Positions 15,895 to 25,290 of a stretch of 64,000 bases of DNA are shown one piece after another (positions within the stretch are counted from its first letter, which is position 1; the number at the start of each line of letters is the position of its first letter). The notes beneath the pieces were generated by a model. That model did not search any database. It saw only the letters and a program-made list of their open reading frames with translations, and was not told the DNA's origin. Position numbers and translations under genes: made by a program. Origin of the DNA: Sphingobacteriaceae bacterium (GTDB lineage Bacteria > Bacteroidota > Bacteroidia > Sphingobacteriales > Sphingobacteriaceae); the NCBI GenBank assembly GCA_947460875.1, contig CANHGR010000003.1, positions 62,001 through 126,000 of the forward strand. Reading direction: 5' to 3'.

Positions 15895-17130
15895 ATGAGT
15901 AATATCAATTTGATTGAGTCATTTCAGGAGTTTAAGGACTTCAAGAATATTGACCGCCCAACTGTAATCAGCGTATTAGAAGAAGTGTTTCGCAGTATGA
16001 TTCGCAAAAAGTACAGTACGGATGAAAACTGCGATGTAATTGTCAATCCAGACAATGGGGATTTGGAAATTTGGCGCACGCGTCAAATAGTTGAAGATGG
16101 ATTTTCTGAAGATGATGATTTAGAGATTGAGCTTGCCGAAGCTCGAAAAACCGATGCTGATCTTCAGGTGGGGGATGAATTTATAGAAGAGATTACTCTT
16201 GAAAGTTTTGGCCGCCGGGCTATTTTAGCTGCCCGTCAAACTCTTGTTTCTAAAATTCTAGAGCTTGAAAAAGATGAAATATTCCGTAAGTATAAAGATC
16301 GTGTAGATGAAATCGTTACTGGAGAAATCTACCAAGTTTGGAAGAAAGAAACCTTAGTGCTAGACGACGAGGGCAATGAATTGATTCTCCCGAAAACCGA
16401 ACAAATTCCGGCAGATTATTTCAAAAAAGGAGATTCAATAAGAGCTGTAATTACAAAAGTTGAAATGATAAACAGCAATCCTAAAATTATTATTTCGCGT
16501 ACTGCGCCTGAATTTTTACAGCGACTTTTCGAAATGGAAGTGCCTGAAATTTTCGATGGCCTCATTACAATTAAAAAAATTGTCCGTGAACCTGGAGAAC
16601 GAGCTAAAGTAGCGGTAGAGTCATATGATGATCGGATTGATCCCGTAGGTGCCTGTGTTGGAATGAAAGGATCACGTATACATGGGATTGTGCGTGAGTT
16701 AAAAAATGAAAATATAGACGTTATTAATTATACTAATAACCTTTCTCTCTATATTCAACGTGCCTTGAGTCCGGCAAAAATTACAAGCATAAAGCTAGAT
16801 GATGTTGAGAAACGTGCTGCCGTTTACTTGAAACCTGATCAGGTTTCTCTGGCGATCGGACGAGGTGGTCATAATATCAAGCTGGCCGGCAAGCTGACAG
16901 GCTATGAAATAGATGTTTATCGTGAATCAGATGAAGGCGATGAAGATGTTGATATCGAAGAATTTGCAGATGAAATTGATGGGTGGATAATCGATGAATT
17001 GAAAAGAATTGGTCTAGATACAGCAAAATCTGTATTAGCATTATCAGCTGATGAACTTATAAAACGGACCGATCTTGAAGAAGGAACGGTAAAAGAAGTC
17101 CTTGAAATCTTAAAGGCCGAATTTGAGTAA
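15895..17130 (+). CDS. nusA: Transcription termination/antitermination protein NusA
   Basis: The 411-residue protein binds RNA polymerase and nascent RNA and controls pausing, termination and antitermination. Domains in order: N-terminal polymerase-binding domain (to about 130), S1 domain (about 135-200), KH1 with VGACVGMKGSRIHGI near residue 245, KH2 with LAIGRGGHNIKLAGKLTGYEIDV, and a short acidic C-terminus with one helix-hairpin-like region (LKRIGLDTAKSVLALSADEL). The extra C-terminal repeats of E. coli NusA are missing, which is normal for this phylum. It lies between rimP and infB. Confidence 0.97.
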   Translation: MSNINLIESFQEFKDFKNIDRPTVISVLEEVFRSMIRKKYSTDENCDVIVNPDNGDLEIWRTRQIVEDGFSEDDDLEIELAEARKTDADLQVGDEFIEEITLESFGRRAILAARQTLVSKILELEKDEIFRKYKDRVDEIVTGEIYQVWKKETLVLDDEGNELILPKTEQIPADYFKKGDSIRAVITKVEMINSNPKIIISRTAPEFLQRLFEMEVPEIFDGLITIKKIVREPGERAKVAVESYDDRIDPVGACVGMKGSRIHGIVRELKNENIDVINYTNNLSLYIQRALSPAKITSIKLDDVEKRAAVYLKPDQVSLAIGRGGHNIKLAGKLTGYEIDVYRESDEGDEDVDIEEFADEIDGWIIDELKRIGLDTAKSVLALSADELIKRTDLEEGTVKEVLEILKAEFE

Positions 17131-17176
17131 GGCTGCTTAGATATAGGCTTCGGCACGAATAACAAGATAAAAAACG

Positions 17177-17184
17177 TATTTTTG
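17177..17184 (+). promoter_or_regulatory. Putative internal promoter before infB
   Basis: A TATTTTTG -7 box stands 26 bp before the infB ATG in an 80 bp gap after nusA. The 18 bp TATTTTTGTATAAAATTA here is identical to the -7 region of the ompA-like gene at 25237-25254. A -33 TTTG at the right distance is not evident, so strength is uncertain. Confidence 0.45.
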
Positions 17185-17210
17185 TATAAAATTAGCGAAG
17201 AGAGTATTAG

Positions 17211-20093
17211 ATGTCAGAAGGTAAAAGCATAAACTTACTTAAAGCTGCAAAAGAGCTAAATATCGGTTTATCCACCGCTGTTGAGTTTTTAGGTAAAAAA
17301 GGATTTAAAGTAGACCCTAAGCCTAATACGAAACTCAATGAGCAGATGTATGACGTTCTTTTAAAGGAATATCAGGGCGATAAGAATGTAAAAGAAGAGG
17401 CAAAGCAGATCGCAATCGGAAAGATCCGTCGTGATGATTTGCCATCTTTACCACATGATAAACCGGAAAACATCCGCGCTAATGAGTTTGAGCAAGAGGA
17501 AATTTTAATCAAGAATGCTGGCTCATTCAGTCACCCTCCAGTTGAAAAACCAAAGCCTGTTATAGCGCCTTCTACGGAAAAAATAGAAACCACCGAGCCT
17601 GAAAAAGAAGATGACGGTGTATTGCCCGGTGTCAAAGTAATAGGAAGAATTAATCTTGATGAATTAAACGGCAAGAACCGTCCAGAAAAAAAGATCGAAG
17701 ATATTCCACCTGCAGCAACGATCGAAACTGCTCCAGAGATTACTTCGGAAGTATCTGAAATTCAAGTCACTGAACCAGTTGATATTACTCCTACGCTTCC
17801 TGGAATTCAAGACGAGCAGGATGAACCTGATACTCCGACAGCTGATACAGGCGAGGATGTGGTTAGAGCAAAGGCAGAACGCCTAACCGGACCAAATGTG
17901 ATTGGCCGGATTGACCTTTCGTCACATCAGCGACGCAAGGATCAACCGGTTGCTTCATCTTCCAATCTCTCTGCAAACGATCAAAAACGAAAACGAAAAC
18001 GAAAAGACGGTAACGTAAGCCCAGCTCCTAGTGGACAACGTCCTGCAGCCGCTCCTGGCGCATCGCCACAAGTGAATCGTCCTGACTTTAGAGGAAGTCG
18101 TCCGGCAGGTGGACCTACTGGAGCTCCTCGCCCTGATTTTCGAAATAAGACGCGCCCAGAAACACCTAAAGAAGAACCTTCAGATAAACAAATACAAGAT
18201 CAAATTAAAGCCACACTTGCACGTCTAAGCGGTGCTGGAAAGTCTGGAAAATTTGCTCAGCGAGCTAAGCTGCGTAGGCAAAAACGTGATGATGTAGCAC
18301 AATCTGCAGAAGAGGCTGCTATTGAACGTGAACTTCAGTCGAAAACAATTCGAGTAACAGAATTTGTTACGGCAAATGAGCTTGCAAGCATGTTAAATGT
18401 TCCTGTCACACAGATCATCTCTACTTGCATGAGTCTAGGAATGTTTGTTTCTATTAATCAACGATTAGATGCAGAAACACTAACAATAGTGGCTGACGAA
18501 TTTGGCCACGAAGTTGAATTTGTTAAGCCTGAAGATGAAGAAACAGGCTCATTAGACGAGCAGGATGAACCTGAAGATTTACTTCCTCGCGCACCGATAG
18601 TCACTGTTATGGGTCACGTCGATCACGGTAAGACTTCTCTTTTGGACTTTGTTCGCAAAACGAATGTAATCGCGGGTGAGGCGGGCGGAATTACTCAGCA
18701 CATTGGAGCATATGAAGTTACCCTTGAAAACAATAGAAAAATAACATTTCTAGATACACCAGGACACGAAGCCTTTACGGCGATGCGCGCGCGCGGAGCC
18801 CAAGTGACTGACATAGCAATCATTGTTATCGCAGCCGACGATAGCGTGATGCCGCAAACAAAAGAGGCTATTAACCATGCTCAAGCTGCCGGAGTCCCTA
18901 TCGTTTTTGCTTTCAGTAAAATAGATAAACCGGGTGCAAATACCGATAAAATACGCGAACAGTTATCTGCTATGAACATTCTTGTAGAAGAATGGGGCGG
19001 AAAATACCAGTCGCAGGAAATTTCCGGAAAGACCGGATTAAATATTGATTTATTGCTTGAAAAAGTACTTTTAGAAGCTGACCTTCTAGAGCTAACTGCT
19101 AACCCGAACAAAAGGGCAGTAGGTACCGTAATCGAAGCTGCACTCGATAAAGGTCGCGGCATTGTGACCACTGTTTTAATTCAAGCGGGTACCCTTAGTG
19201 TTGGTGATCCGATTCTGGCGGGATGTTATAGTGGACGTGTAAAAGCGCTTCACAATGAGCGTGGCCAAAAAGTAGATAAAGCCGGTCCTTCAACTCCTGT
19301 ACAAGTACTAGGCATGCAGGGTGCTCCAACTGCAGGGGATAAATTCAATTCGATGGAAAGTGAAGTTGAAGCACGCGAAATTGCGAACAAGCGTTTACAA
19401 TTACAACGTGAACAAGGACTTCGCACTCAAAAGCACATTACACTCGATGAAATTGGTCGTCGTTTAGCAATTGGTAATTTCAAGGAACTAAATATTATCG
19501 TGAAAGGTGATGTTGATGGATCAATTGAAGCCCTTGCAGATTCGTTGCTCAAATTATCGACTGAACAAATTCAAGTTAATATCATACATAAGTCAGTTGG
19601 TCAAATCTCCGAGTCAGATGTACTTTTGGCATCCGCTTCAGACGCCATTATCATAGGCTTCCAGGTTCGTCCATCTTCGAGTGCACGTAAATTGGCTGAA
19701 CAAGAAGAAATTGACATCCGACTATACTCGATTATATACGATGCAATAAACGAGGTAAAAGATGCAATGGAAGGCATGCTTGCGCCTGAGTTTGAAGAAA
19801 AGATTACTTCGAATGTTGAAATTCGAGAAGTATTTAAGATCACGAAAGTTGGAACCATTGCTGGCTGTATGGTTTTAGATGGAAAAATTACTCGAAATAG
19901 TAAAGTTCGTATTGTTAGAGATGGAGTAGTAGTTTACACCGGCGAACTAGCGTCGCTTAAACGTTTTAAAGATGACGTTAAAGAAGTGGCAACGGGATAT
20001 GAGTGCGGCCTAAATATTCACAACTTTAACGATATAAAAGTTGGCGACGTTGTAGAATCTTATGAGCAGGTGGAGGTGAAAAGAAAACTCTAA
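17211..20093 (+). CDS. infB: Translation initiation factor IF-2
   Basis: The 960-residue GTPase brings initiator fMet-tRNA to the 30S subunit. A short N-terminal IF2_N domain ([21 protein letters not shown]) leads into a long, low-complexity linker of about 300 residues with acidic and Pro/Arg-rich parts. A second IF2_N-type segment ([18 protein letters not shown]) precedes the G domain, with GHVDHGKTS from residue 468, then DTPGHEAF and SKIDKP. Domains II, III and IV follow ([18 protein letters not shown] near the end). A 20 bp exact repeat inside the gene encodes an acidic DEQDEP motif twice. It has its own promoter-like box and converges with the ABC exporter gene 18 bp downstream. Confidence 0.97.
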   Translation: MSEGKSINLLKAAKELNIGLSTAVEFLGKKGFKVDPKPNTKLNEQMYDVLLKEYQGDKNVKEEAKQIAIGKIRRDDLPSLPHDKPENIRANEFEQEEILIKNAGSFSHPPVEKPKPVIAPSTEKIETTEPEKEDDGVLPGVKVIGRINLDELNGKNRPEKKIEDIPPAATIETAPEITSEVSEIQVTEPVDITPTLPGIQDEQDEPDTPTADTGEDVVRAKAERLTGPNVIGRIDLSSHQRRKDQPVASSSNLSANDQKRKRKRKDGNVSPAPSGQRPAAAPGASPQVNRPDFRGSRPAGGPTGAPRPDFRNKTRPETPKEEPSDKQIQDQIKATLARLSGAGKSGKFAQRAKLRRQKRDDVAQSAEEAAIERELQSKTIRVTEFVTANELASMLNVPVTQIISTCMSLGMFVSINQRLDAETLTIVADEFGHEVEFVKPEDEETGSLDEQDEPEDLLPRAPIVTVMGHVDHGKTSLLDFVRKTNVIAGEAGGITQHIGAYEVTLENNRKITFLDTPGHEAFTAMRARGAQVTDIAIIVIAADDSVMPQTKEAINHAQAAGVPIVFAFSKIDKPGANTDKIREQLSAMNILVEEWGGKYQSQEISGKTGLNIDLLLEKVLLEADLLELTANPNKRAVGTVIEAALDKGRGIVTTVLIQAGTLSVGDPILAGCYSGRVKALHNERGQKVDKAGPSTPVQVLGMQGAPTAGDKFNSMESEVEAREIANKRLQLQREQGLRTQKHITLDEIGRRLAIGNFKELNIIVKGDVDGSIEALADSLLKLSTEQIQVNIIHKSVGQISESDVLLASASDAIIIGFQVRPSSSARKLAEQEEIDIRLYSIIYDAINEVKDAMEGMLAPEFEEKITSNVEIREVFKITKVGTIAGCMVLDGKITRNSKVRIVRDGVVVYTGELASLKRFKDDVKEVATGYECGLNIHNFNDIKVGDVVESYEQVEVKRKL

Positions 20094-20111
20094 ACCTTAC
20101 ATTCAGGAGTT

Positions 20112-21935
20112 TCATTCAGTAAATGTTTGCATATCAATAAGCTTTTTATAGAGTTTATTATGAGCAATTAATTCTGAATGTGTTCCTTCTTCTACAATTT
20201 TTCCTCCTTCTAATACTACGATTTTATCGGCGTTTCTTATCGTACTTAAACGATGAGCAATAACCAAAGTTGTTCTATTTTTCATCAATTTGGTGATAGC
20301 GTCTTGTACCAATTTTTCTGATTCTGTATCCAAAGCAGAAGTTGCCTCATCTAAAAGCATAATTGGCGGATTAGCCAATACTGCCCTAGCTATATTTAGC
20401 CGTTGCTTTTGACCTCCAGAAAGCTTTAAACCTCTATCCCCGATATTCGTGTTGTATTGATATTCTGTTGCAAGAATAAATTCATGGGCATTGGCAATTT
20501 TAGCAGCCTCTTCAACCTCATCCATCGAGGCATCAGGTCTTCCTAGGGCGATGTTATTAAAAATAGTATCGTTAAATAATATGGATTCCTGATTTACAAT
20601 ACCCATTTGCGATCGAAGTGTTGCCATAGAGATACTCTTAATGTCAACGCCGTCAAGTAATATTTTTCCGCTCATTGGTTCTATAAACCGTGGGATAAGA
20701 TCAATCAAAGTCGATTTCCCAGCGCCAGAGGGGCCGACCAATGCAATAGTTTTGCCCTTCGGAATTTCAAGCGTGATCGCATTCAAAATTTTCTTGTCTC
20801 CGTAAGCAAACGTAACTTGATCGAAACTGACATTGTCGTTAAAGGTTGAAATATCTATTGCATTAGCCAAATCTGTTATGTCTGATTTTGTATCAACTAG
20901 CTCTAACACCCGTTCGCCGGCTGCTAGACCTGCATGGATATTACTAAACGCATCCGTAATCGCTTTGGCTGGTCTCATTATTTGCGAAAAAATGGCGATG
21001 TAGGTTATAAACTCGGCCGGCTTTAATTCTGAGCTGTTGTTGAGAATAAGGTAGCCTCCGTAAAGAACTATGCCTGTTACCATAAGCACGCTAAGAAATT
21101 CTGACACCGGAGAAGCCAATTGCTGACGTTTTGCCATAGACTTAAGTAGGCCAGAGTATCGCGCATTTTCCGTATTAAATTTCTCTTTAATTTTCTGCTC
21201 GGCATTAAATGCTTTAATGATCTTTATACCGGACAGAGCCTCATCCAAATAACTTATCATTAATCCCAAAGACTGCTGCGCACTTGTAGCCTGTTGCTTT
21301 AACCGCTCTACAATCCTTCCGATAATAAATCCAGCTATTGGTATAATCAGCAATGAATAAAGTGTCAATTTTGTAGAAATGGAGAATAGTACAGCCAAGT
21401 AGGCAATAATTTGTAGAGGCTCCTTAAAAACTACCTGCAAGGTTCCTGTTACCGAAAACTGAACCACCTGCACATCAGAGGAAACTTTCGAGATAATATC
21501 ACCCTTTCGCTTGTTATTAAAATAACCGATATGAAGGTTCATCACACTATTGAAAACCGTCTTACGTAGATTCAATAATGTATGTGCCCTCAAATTCTCC
21601 ATAATACGTTGGGATAGGTATCTAAACAGGTTAGCGAGGAAAACGGAAATAATAATAATCGAACAAACGATTTTTAACGTCCCCCATTCTTGATATTTTA
21701 TAATCGAATATTGAACGTAATAATTAAAAACTGCCATGATATCCAGCCAAGAATTTGGCGGGGCTAACTGCGTTTCGAAGTTCTGATTTTGGTTGAAAAG
21801 AGTTTCAAGTAAAGGTGCTAAAAGAGCAAAATTTAGGGTGTTGAATAGTATAGCAAGTATTGTTGAAGAAACATATGGGATCGCAAATTTTTCAATAGGC
21901 TTAGCAAAAGAAAGTAACCTAAAATAAGTCTTCAT
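20112..21935 (-). CDS. MsbA-type ABC exporter (fused membrane and ATPase domains)
   Basis: The 607-residue half-transporter has an N-terminal six-helix exporter domain (to about residue 320) and a C-terminal ATPase with Walker A GPSGAGKST, signature LSGGQKQR, Walker B IMLLDEATSALD and the switch AHRLS. Such homodimers flip lipids or drugs; closeness to MsbA is suggested by overall length and domain order, and the gene upstream is a glycosyltransferase, which would fit envelope glycolipid export. The substrate cannot be read from sequence, so no gene symbol is given. The glycosyltransferase gene lies 73 bp upstream in the same direction. Confidence 0.92.
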   Translation of the reverse strand: MKTYFRLLSFAKPIEKFAIPYVSSTILAILFNTLNFALLAPLLETLFNQNQNFETQLAPPNSWLDIMAVFNYYVQYSIIKYQEWGTLKIVCSIIIISVFLANLFRYLSQRIMENLRAHTLLNLRKTVFNSVMNLHIGYFNNKRKGDIISKVSSDVQVVQFSVTGTLQVVFKEPLQIIAYLAVLFSISTKLTLYSLLIIPIAGFIIGRIVERLKQQATSAQQSLGLMISYLDEALSGIKIIKAFNAEQKIKEKFNTENARYSGLLKSMAKRQQLASPVSEFLSVLMVTGIVLYGGYLILNNSSELKPAEFITYIAIFSQIMRPAKAITDAFSNIHAGLAAGERVLELVDTKSDITDLANAIDISTFNDNVSFDQVTFAYGDKKILNAITLEIPKGKTIALVGPSGAGKSTLIDLIPRFIEPMSGKILLDGVDIKSISMATLRSQMGIVNQESILFNDTIFNNIALGRPDASMDEVEEAAKIANAHEFILATEYQYNTNIGDRGLKLSGGQKQRLNIARAVLANPPIMLLDEATSALDTESEKLVQDAITKLMKNRTTLVIAHRLSTIRNADKIVVLEGGKIVEEGTHSELIAHNKLYKKLIDMQTFTE

Positions 21936-22008
21936 GGAAATTAATCTGTTTATTTACTTAATGATAGATTTAACTCACTATTACAACCACGCTACGATAG
22001 ACTATGAG

Positions 22009-22887
22009 CTACCGAATCAAACGGTAATTTTTATATTCCCCAAGTCTCCAACCGGTCCAGTCTTCTAATTTTTGAAGCATCCGTCGCCTTGGCGACATCT
22101 TCTTTTTTAATTCTACCGGATCGAAATTAAATTTCCAATTCAGCGCATCTATCCTCTTCTGCATGACAGAGGGGTGAGTGCCTACAAACTTGATCAGCCT
22201 ATCAGCATTTCCATAATCAAAATCCGTCCCTTTTGGTATATTCTTTTCCAACCAGTCATCGTTATGATAGAACTGATTAAAATTTACCACTTTATTGGTC
22301 AATCCTTTCGGAGGCTTTACCCAACCGTAGTGATAGATAAAGGCCTCGACGGGCTTTACTTTTATCTTTCTTGAGTCACGTCTAAATCCTTGGGCATCGC
22401 GATAGGAAGAAACTCCCGTTCTATATCTCAATACTCTTATCTCGTTCCTGTACCAACGTCTAGATGAGGCAGTAAAATCGTATGATCCATAAAAATGAAG
22501 ATATTTAAAAAGTAAACCTTCAACATTTTCATCACTGAGATGATCTTTCATGCTCTGTTTAATTACAGGAAGGTATTTTTCATGCACACATTCGTCTCCC
22601 TGGATGTAGAAAGCCCAATCGGTGTCGGCTGAAATTGCTGAATAGGCCTTATCTGTTTCGAGTGCAAAACTGCGACCACCTTCCCTTAAACCCGTTTCCC
22701 ACTCAGTTTCGATGATCCGGATTTTTTCAGAACCTATATTTCTGATCAACGATAGGGTATCATCGTCTGATCTTCCAATAGCGATTACGAATTCATCGCA
22801 AATAGGCAAAACGGACAAAATGGCTTCTACGACCGGATAGTCATTATTTATAGCGTTGCGAATAAAAGAAAATCCGGTTATTTTCAT
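22009..22887 (-). CDS. Family 2 glycosyltransferase
   Basis: The 292-residue product resembles GT2 proteins: a start MKITGFSFIRNAINNDYPVVEAILSVLP-type strand-helix, a VIAIGRSDDDTL segment for the nucleotide, DTDWAFYIQGDEC as the acidic metal/sugar site, and a basic C-terminus (PRRRMLQKLEDWTGWRLGEY). No membrane segments are seen, so it is cytoplasmic or peripheral. The likely role is sugar transfer onto an envelope glycan or lipid; donor and acceptor are unknown. It is upstream of, and co-directional with, the ABC exporter. The MeaB gene starts divergently 79 bp away. Confidence 0.82.
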   Translation of the reverse strand: MKITGFSFIRNAINNDYPVVEAILSVLPICDEFVIAIGRSDDDTLSLIRNIGSEKIRIIETEWETGLREGGRSFALETDKAYSAISADTDWAFYIQGDECVHEKYLPVIKQSMKDHLSDENVEGLLFKYLHFYGSYDFTASSRRWYRNEIRVLRYRTGVSSYRDAQGFRRDSRKIKVKPVEAFIYHYGWVKPPKGLTNKVVNFNQFYHNDDWLEKNIPKGTDFDYGNADRLIKFVGTHPSVMQKRIDALNWKFNFDPVELKKKMSPRRRMLQKLEDWTGWRLGEYKNYRLIR

Positions 22888-22965
22888 GTACTTTAGGCTA
22901 TGTTAGCGGTGCAAAGTTAAAAATAAACTTGTCTATTAATTATTCTGCTATTTACGATTTCTATA

Positions 22966-23859
22966 ATGCAAACTCCATTAGTTTCTTCTATAAAACCAGT
23001 CGATCATCGAAAAATAGCTCGCACTTTAACAATTGTAGAAAACAACTTGCCGGGTGCGGATGAAATTTTAAAGAACCTCAAAACATCAGCAGAAATTCCT
23101 GTTATAGGTATCACAGGGCCTCCGGGTGCTGGTAAAAGTACTTTAATAAATGTACTACTAAATAAACTCTCTGACTCTAAAAAACACGTCGCGGTAATTG
23201 CAGTAGATCCAACCTCCCCATTTACACAAGGAGCATTATTAGGAGACAGAATACGAATGAGCGACCAGTTTAATCAGGACTGGATATTTATTCGTTCAAT
23301 TGCAACAAGGGGCTATCTTGGCGGACTATCTGCTAAAATCATAGAGATGGTCGATGTGCTGAAGAGTTCCGGATTCGACCTAATCATTATAGAAACGGTC
23401 GGCGTGGGTCAATCTGAGGTGGAGATTGCTGGGCTCGCAGATACCACCTTGGTAATTCTAGTGCCGGAAGCGGGCGACGACATACAAAGTGTCAAGTCAG
23501 GCTTGATGGAAATTGCCGACGCATTTGTAATTAATAAATCTGATCGCCCGGGGGCAGATAAATTTGCGAACACTATCACGAAACTTGTACAGAGTAAAAA
23601 GAACGAAATTCCTGTTTTTAAAACCGTGGCATCAAAAAATGAAGGAATAGATCAAATTATATCCTTTCTATCAAAGCCTGCAAATAAAGATGAAGCTAAG
23701 AAACTCAATTTAAATATTGAAAAAGCCTTTAGAATTATTCAAGCAAGGCTATTGACACAGATTGATAAAGATCGTTTGCAACACGAAATTGCAAACTCAT
23801 ACCAGGAACCAGACTTTAATTTGTACCGAATCGTAGATAAATATACTAAGAGTTCATAA
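22966..23859 (+). CDS. meaB: Methylmalonyl-CoA mutase-associated GTPase MeaB
   Basis: The 297-residue G3E-type GTPase protects and loads adenosylcobalamin-dependent methylmalonyl-CoA mutase. Walker A is GPPGAGKST from residue 51, followed by AVDPTSPFTQGALLGDRIRM, ETVGVGQSEVEIA (switch II) and the guanine motif NKSDRPGA. The family is usually 310-340 residues, so the C-terminal dimerisation arm is somewhat short here, but the GTPase core is complete. Its 3' end overlaps that of the opposite-strand peptidase gene by 14 bases. No mutase gene lies in this window. Confidence 0.93.
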   Translation: MQTPLVSSIKPVDHRKIARTLTIVENNLPGADEILKNLKTSAEIPVIGITGPPGAGKSTLINVLLNKLSDSKKHVAVIAVDPTSPFTQGALLGDRIRMSDQFNQDWIFIRSIATRGYLGGLSAKIIEMVDVLKSSGFDLIIIETVGVGQSEVEIAGLADTTLVILVPEAGDDIQSVKSGLMEIADAFVINKSDRPGADKFANTITKLVQSKKNEIPVFKTVASKNEGIDQIISFLSKPANKDEAKKLNLNIEKAFRIIQARLLTQIDKDRLQHEIANSYQEPDFNLYRIVDKYTKSS

Positions 23860-25135
23860 TCTCTTCTATCTCGTCTGCTATAATAGGAATATCACTCATC
23901 AAGTCGACATTTCCATTTTGTGTAATTAGTATATTATTCTCTAGACGTATACCCAAACTCTCTTCCGGAATATAAATACCGGGCTCACAAGTCAGGAGAT
24001 TTCCCACTTCAAAAGGCTGGTATCTACTTGCGAAATCATGCACATCAAGCCCAAGATGATGACTCGTGCCATGCATGAAATACTTTTTATATAAGGGGTA
24101 GTTTGCGTTTTGCTTCGCGACATCATGCTTGTCGAGTAGACCGAGTCCTATGAGTTCAGACTCCATAACTTTGCCGACCTCGTTCTGATACTCATTCCAA
24201 ATTGTTCCTTTAACCAACATTTGCTTGGCTTCATTCATCACCCTTAATACGGCATTGTAGATGCTTCTTTGCCGTTTGGTGAATTTACCATTTACTGGCA
24301 CAGAACGACTCATGTCGGCATTGTAATTAGCATATTCTGCTCCAAAGTCAAACAGAATTACATCGCCACTTTTACAAATCTGGTTATTATCGTTGTAGTG
24401 TAGGATATTTGCATTCATGCCGGATGCGATGATGGGGGAATAAGCATGTCCCGTTGCGCCCTTCCTTATAAACTCATGAATAATTTCGGCTTCAATTTCA
24501 AATTCTTTAACACCGGGCTTGATAAATCTAAGCACTCGGGCAAAAGCATCTTTAGTAATTGCGCAAGCTCTTTTCGTCAACTCGATTTCATAATCGGATT
24601 TTATTGCTCTAAGTCTCCTAAGAATAGGAGCGCTTCGTTCGTAGTGATGAAGCGGGTATCTTTCCTTAACTTCTATGATAAAGCGTAAATCTCTATACGG
24701 TACGACACTTAGATACCTGTCGTTCTCGTTTGTGTTTAAAAAGATCGTTTCAGAATAGTGTATTACCGAATTAAGTATTGGCCAAAATTCGCTAAGCCAG
24801 TACACGCTTTTTATACCCGAAGCGTTGGAAGCGTCTTCTTTTGTGTACTTATGCCCTTCCCACACTTTAATCTGATCATTTGTCTGTCTTAAAAATAAGA
24901 CTTCCTTGTATTGGGAATTAGGACAGTCGGGAAAAAGCAATAAAATAGTTTCTTCCTGATTTATGCCAGTTAAGTAGAAAAGATCCGCGTTTTGCTTAAA
25001 AGGATGTGTCTGATCACCACTACGAGGAAATTCATCATTAGCATTAAAGATAGCTAATGACCCGTTTTTAAGCGATTTGGAGAAATTTTTTCGATTGTCA
25101 ACAAAAAATTGATTGCTTATGGGATTGTACTTCAT
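23846..25135 (-). CDS. Xaa-Pro aminopeptidase (M24B)
   Basis: The 429-residue product has an N-terminal creatinase-like AMP_N domain (GDQTHPFKQNADLFYLTG) and a pita-bread metallopeptidase domain. The metal ligands are visible in order: DFGAEYANYNADMSRS (two Asp), HGTSHHLGLDVHD (His), CEPGIYIPEE (Glu) and the last RLENNILIT (Glu). It removes N-terminal residues before proline from peptides. It has no signal peptide, so it is cytoplasmic. Its gene overlaps meaB tail to tail. Confidence 0.93.
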   Translation of the reverse strand: MKYNPISNQFFVDNRKNFSKSLKNGSLAIFNANDEFPRSGDQTHPFKQNADLFYLTGINQEETILLLFPDCPNSQYKEVLFLRQTNDQIKVWEGHKYTKEDASNASGIKSVYWLSEFWPILNSVIHYSETIFLNTNENDRYLSVVPYRDLRFIIEVKERYPLHHYERSAPILRRLRAIKSDYEIELTKRACAITKDAFARVLRFIKPGVKEFEIEAEIIHEFIRKGATGHAYSPIIASGMNANILHYNDNNQICKSGDVILFDFGAEYANYNADMSRSVPVNGKFTKRQRSIYNAVLRVMNEAKQMLVKGTIWNEYQNEVGKVMESELIGLGLLDKHDVAKQNANYPLYKKYFMHGTSHHLGLDVHDFASRYQPFEVGNLLTCEPGIYIPEESLGIRLENNILITQNGNVDLMSDIPIIADEIEEIMNS

Positions 25136-25213
25136 TAATGACTATTTTTGAAAATAAATCTCCATGAAAGGAATTAAATACGGTAACTTTAAATTGGAAC
25201 AATATTTGTTTTA

Positions 25214-25244
25214 TTTGGTGGAATCAAACTTATAATTATTTTTG
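25214..25244 (+). promoter_or_regulatory. Promoter of the OmpA-family gene
   Basis: TTTG (25214-25217), a 19 bp spacer and TATTTTTG (25237-25244) form a textbook Bacteroidota promoter 47 bp before the ATG. Confidence 0.7.
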
Positions 25245-25290
25245 TATAAAATTACGCAATTAAAAATTGTTTAACCTTAAAAAAAAAAGC

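Noticed and set aside
17985-18010. AAAACG hexamer run in infB as a regulatory repeat
   Set aside because: It encodes a KRKRKR-type basic linker in a low-complexity region and needs no other explanation.
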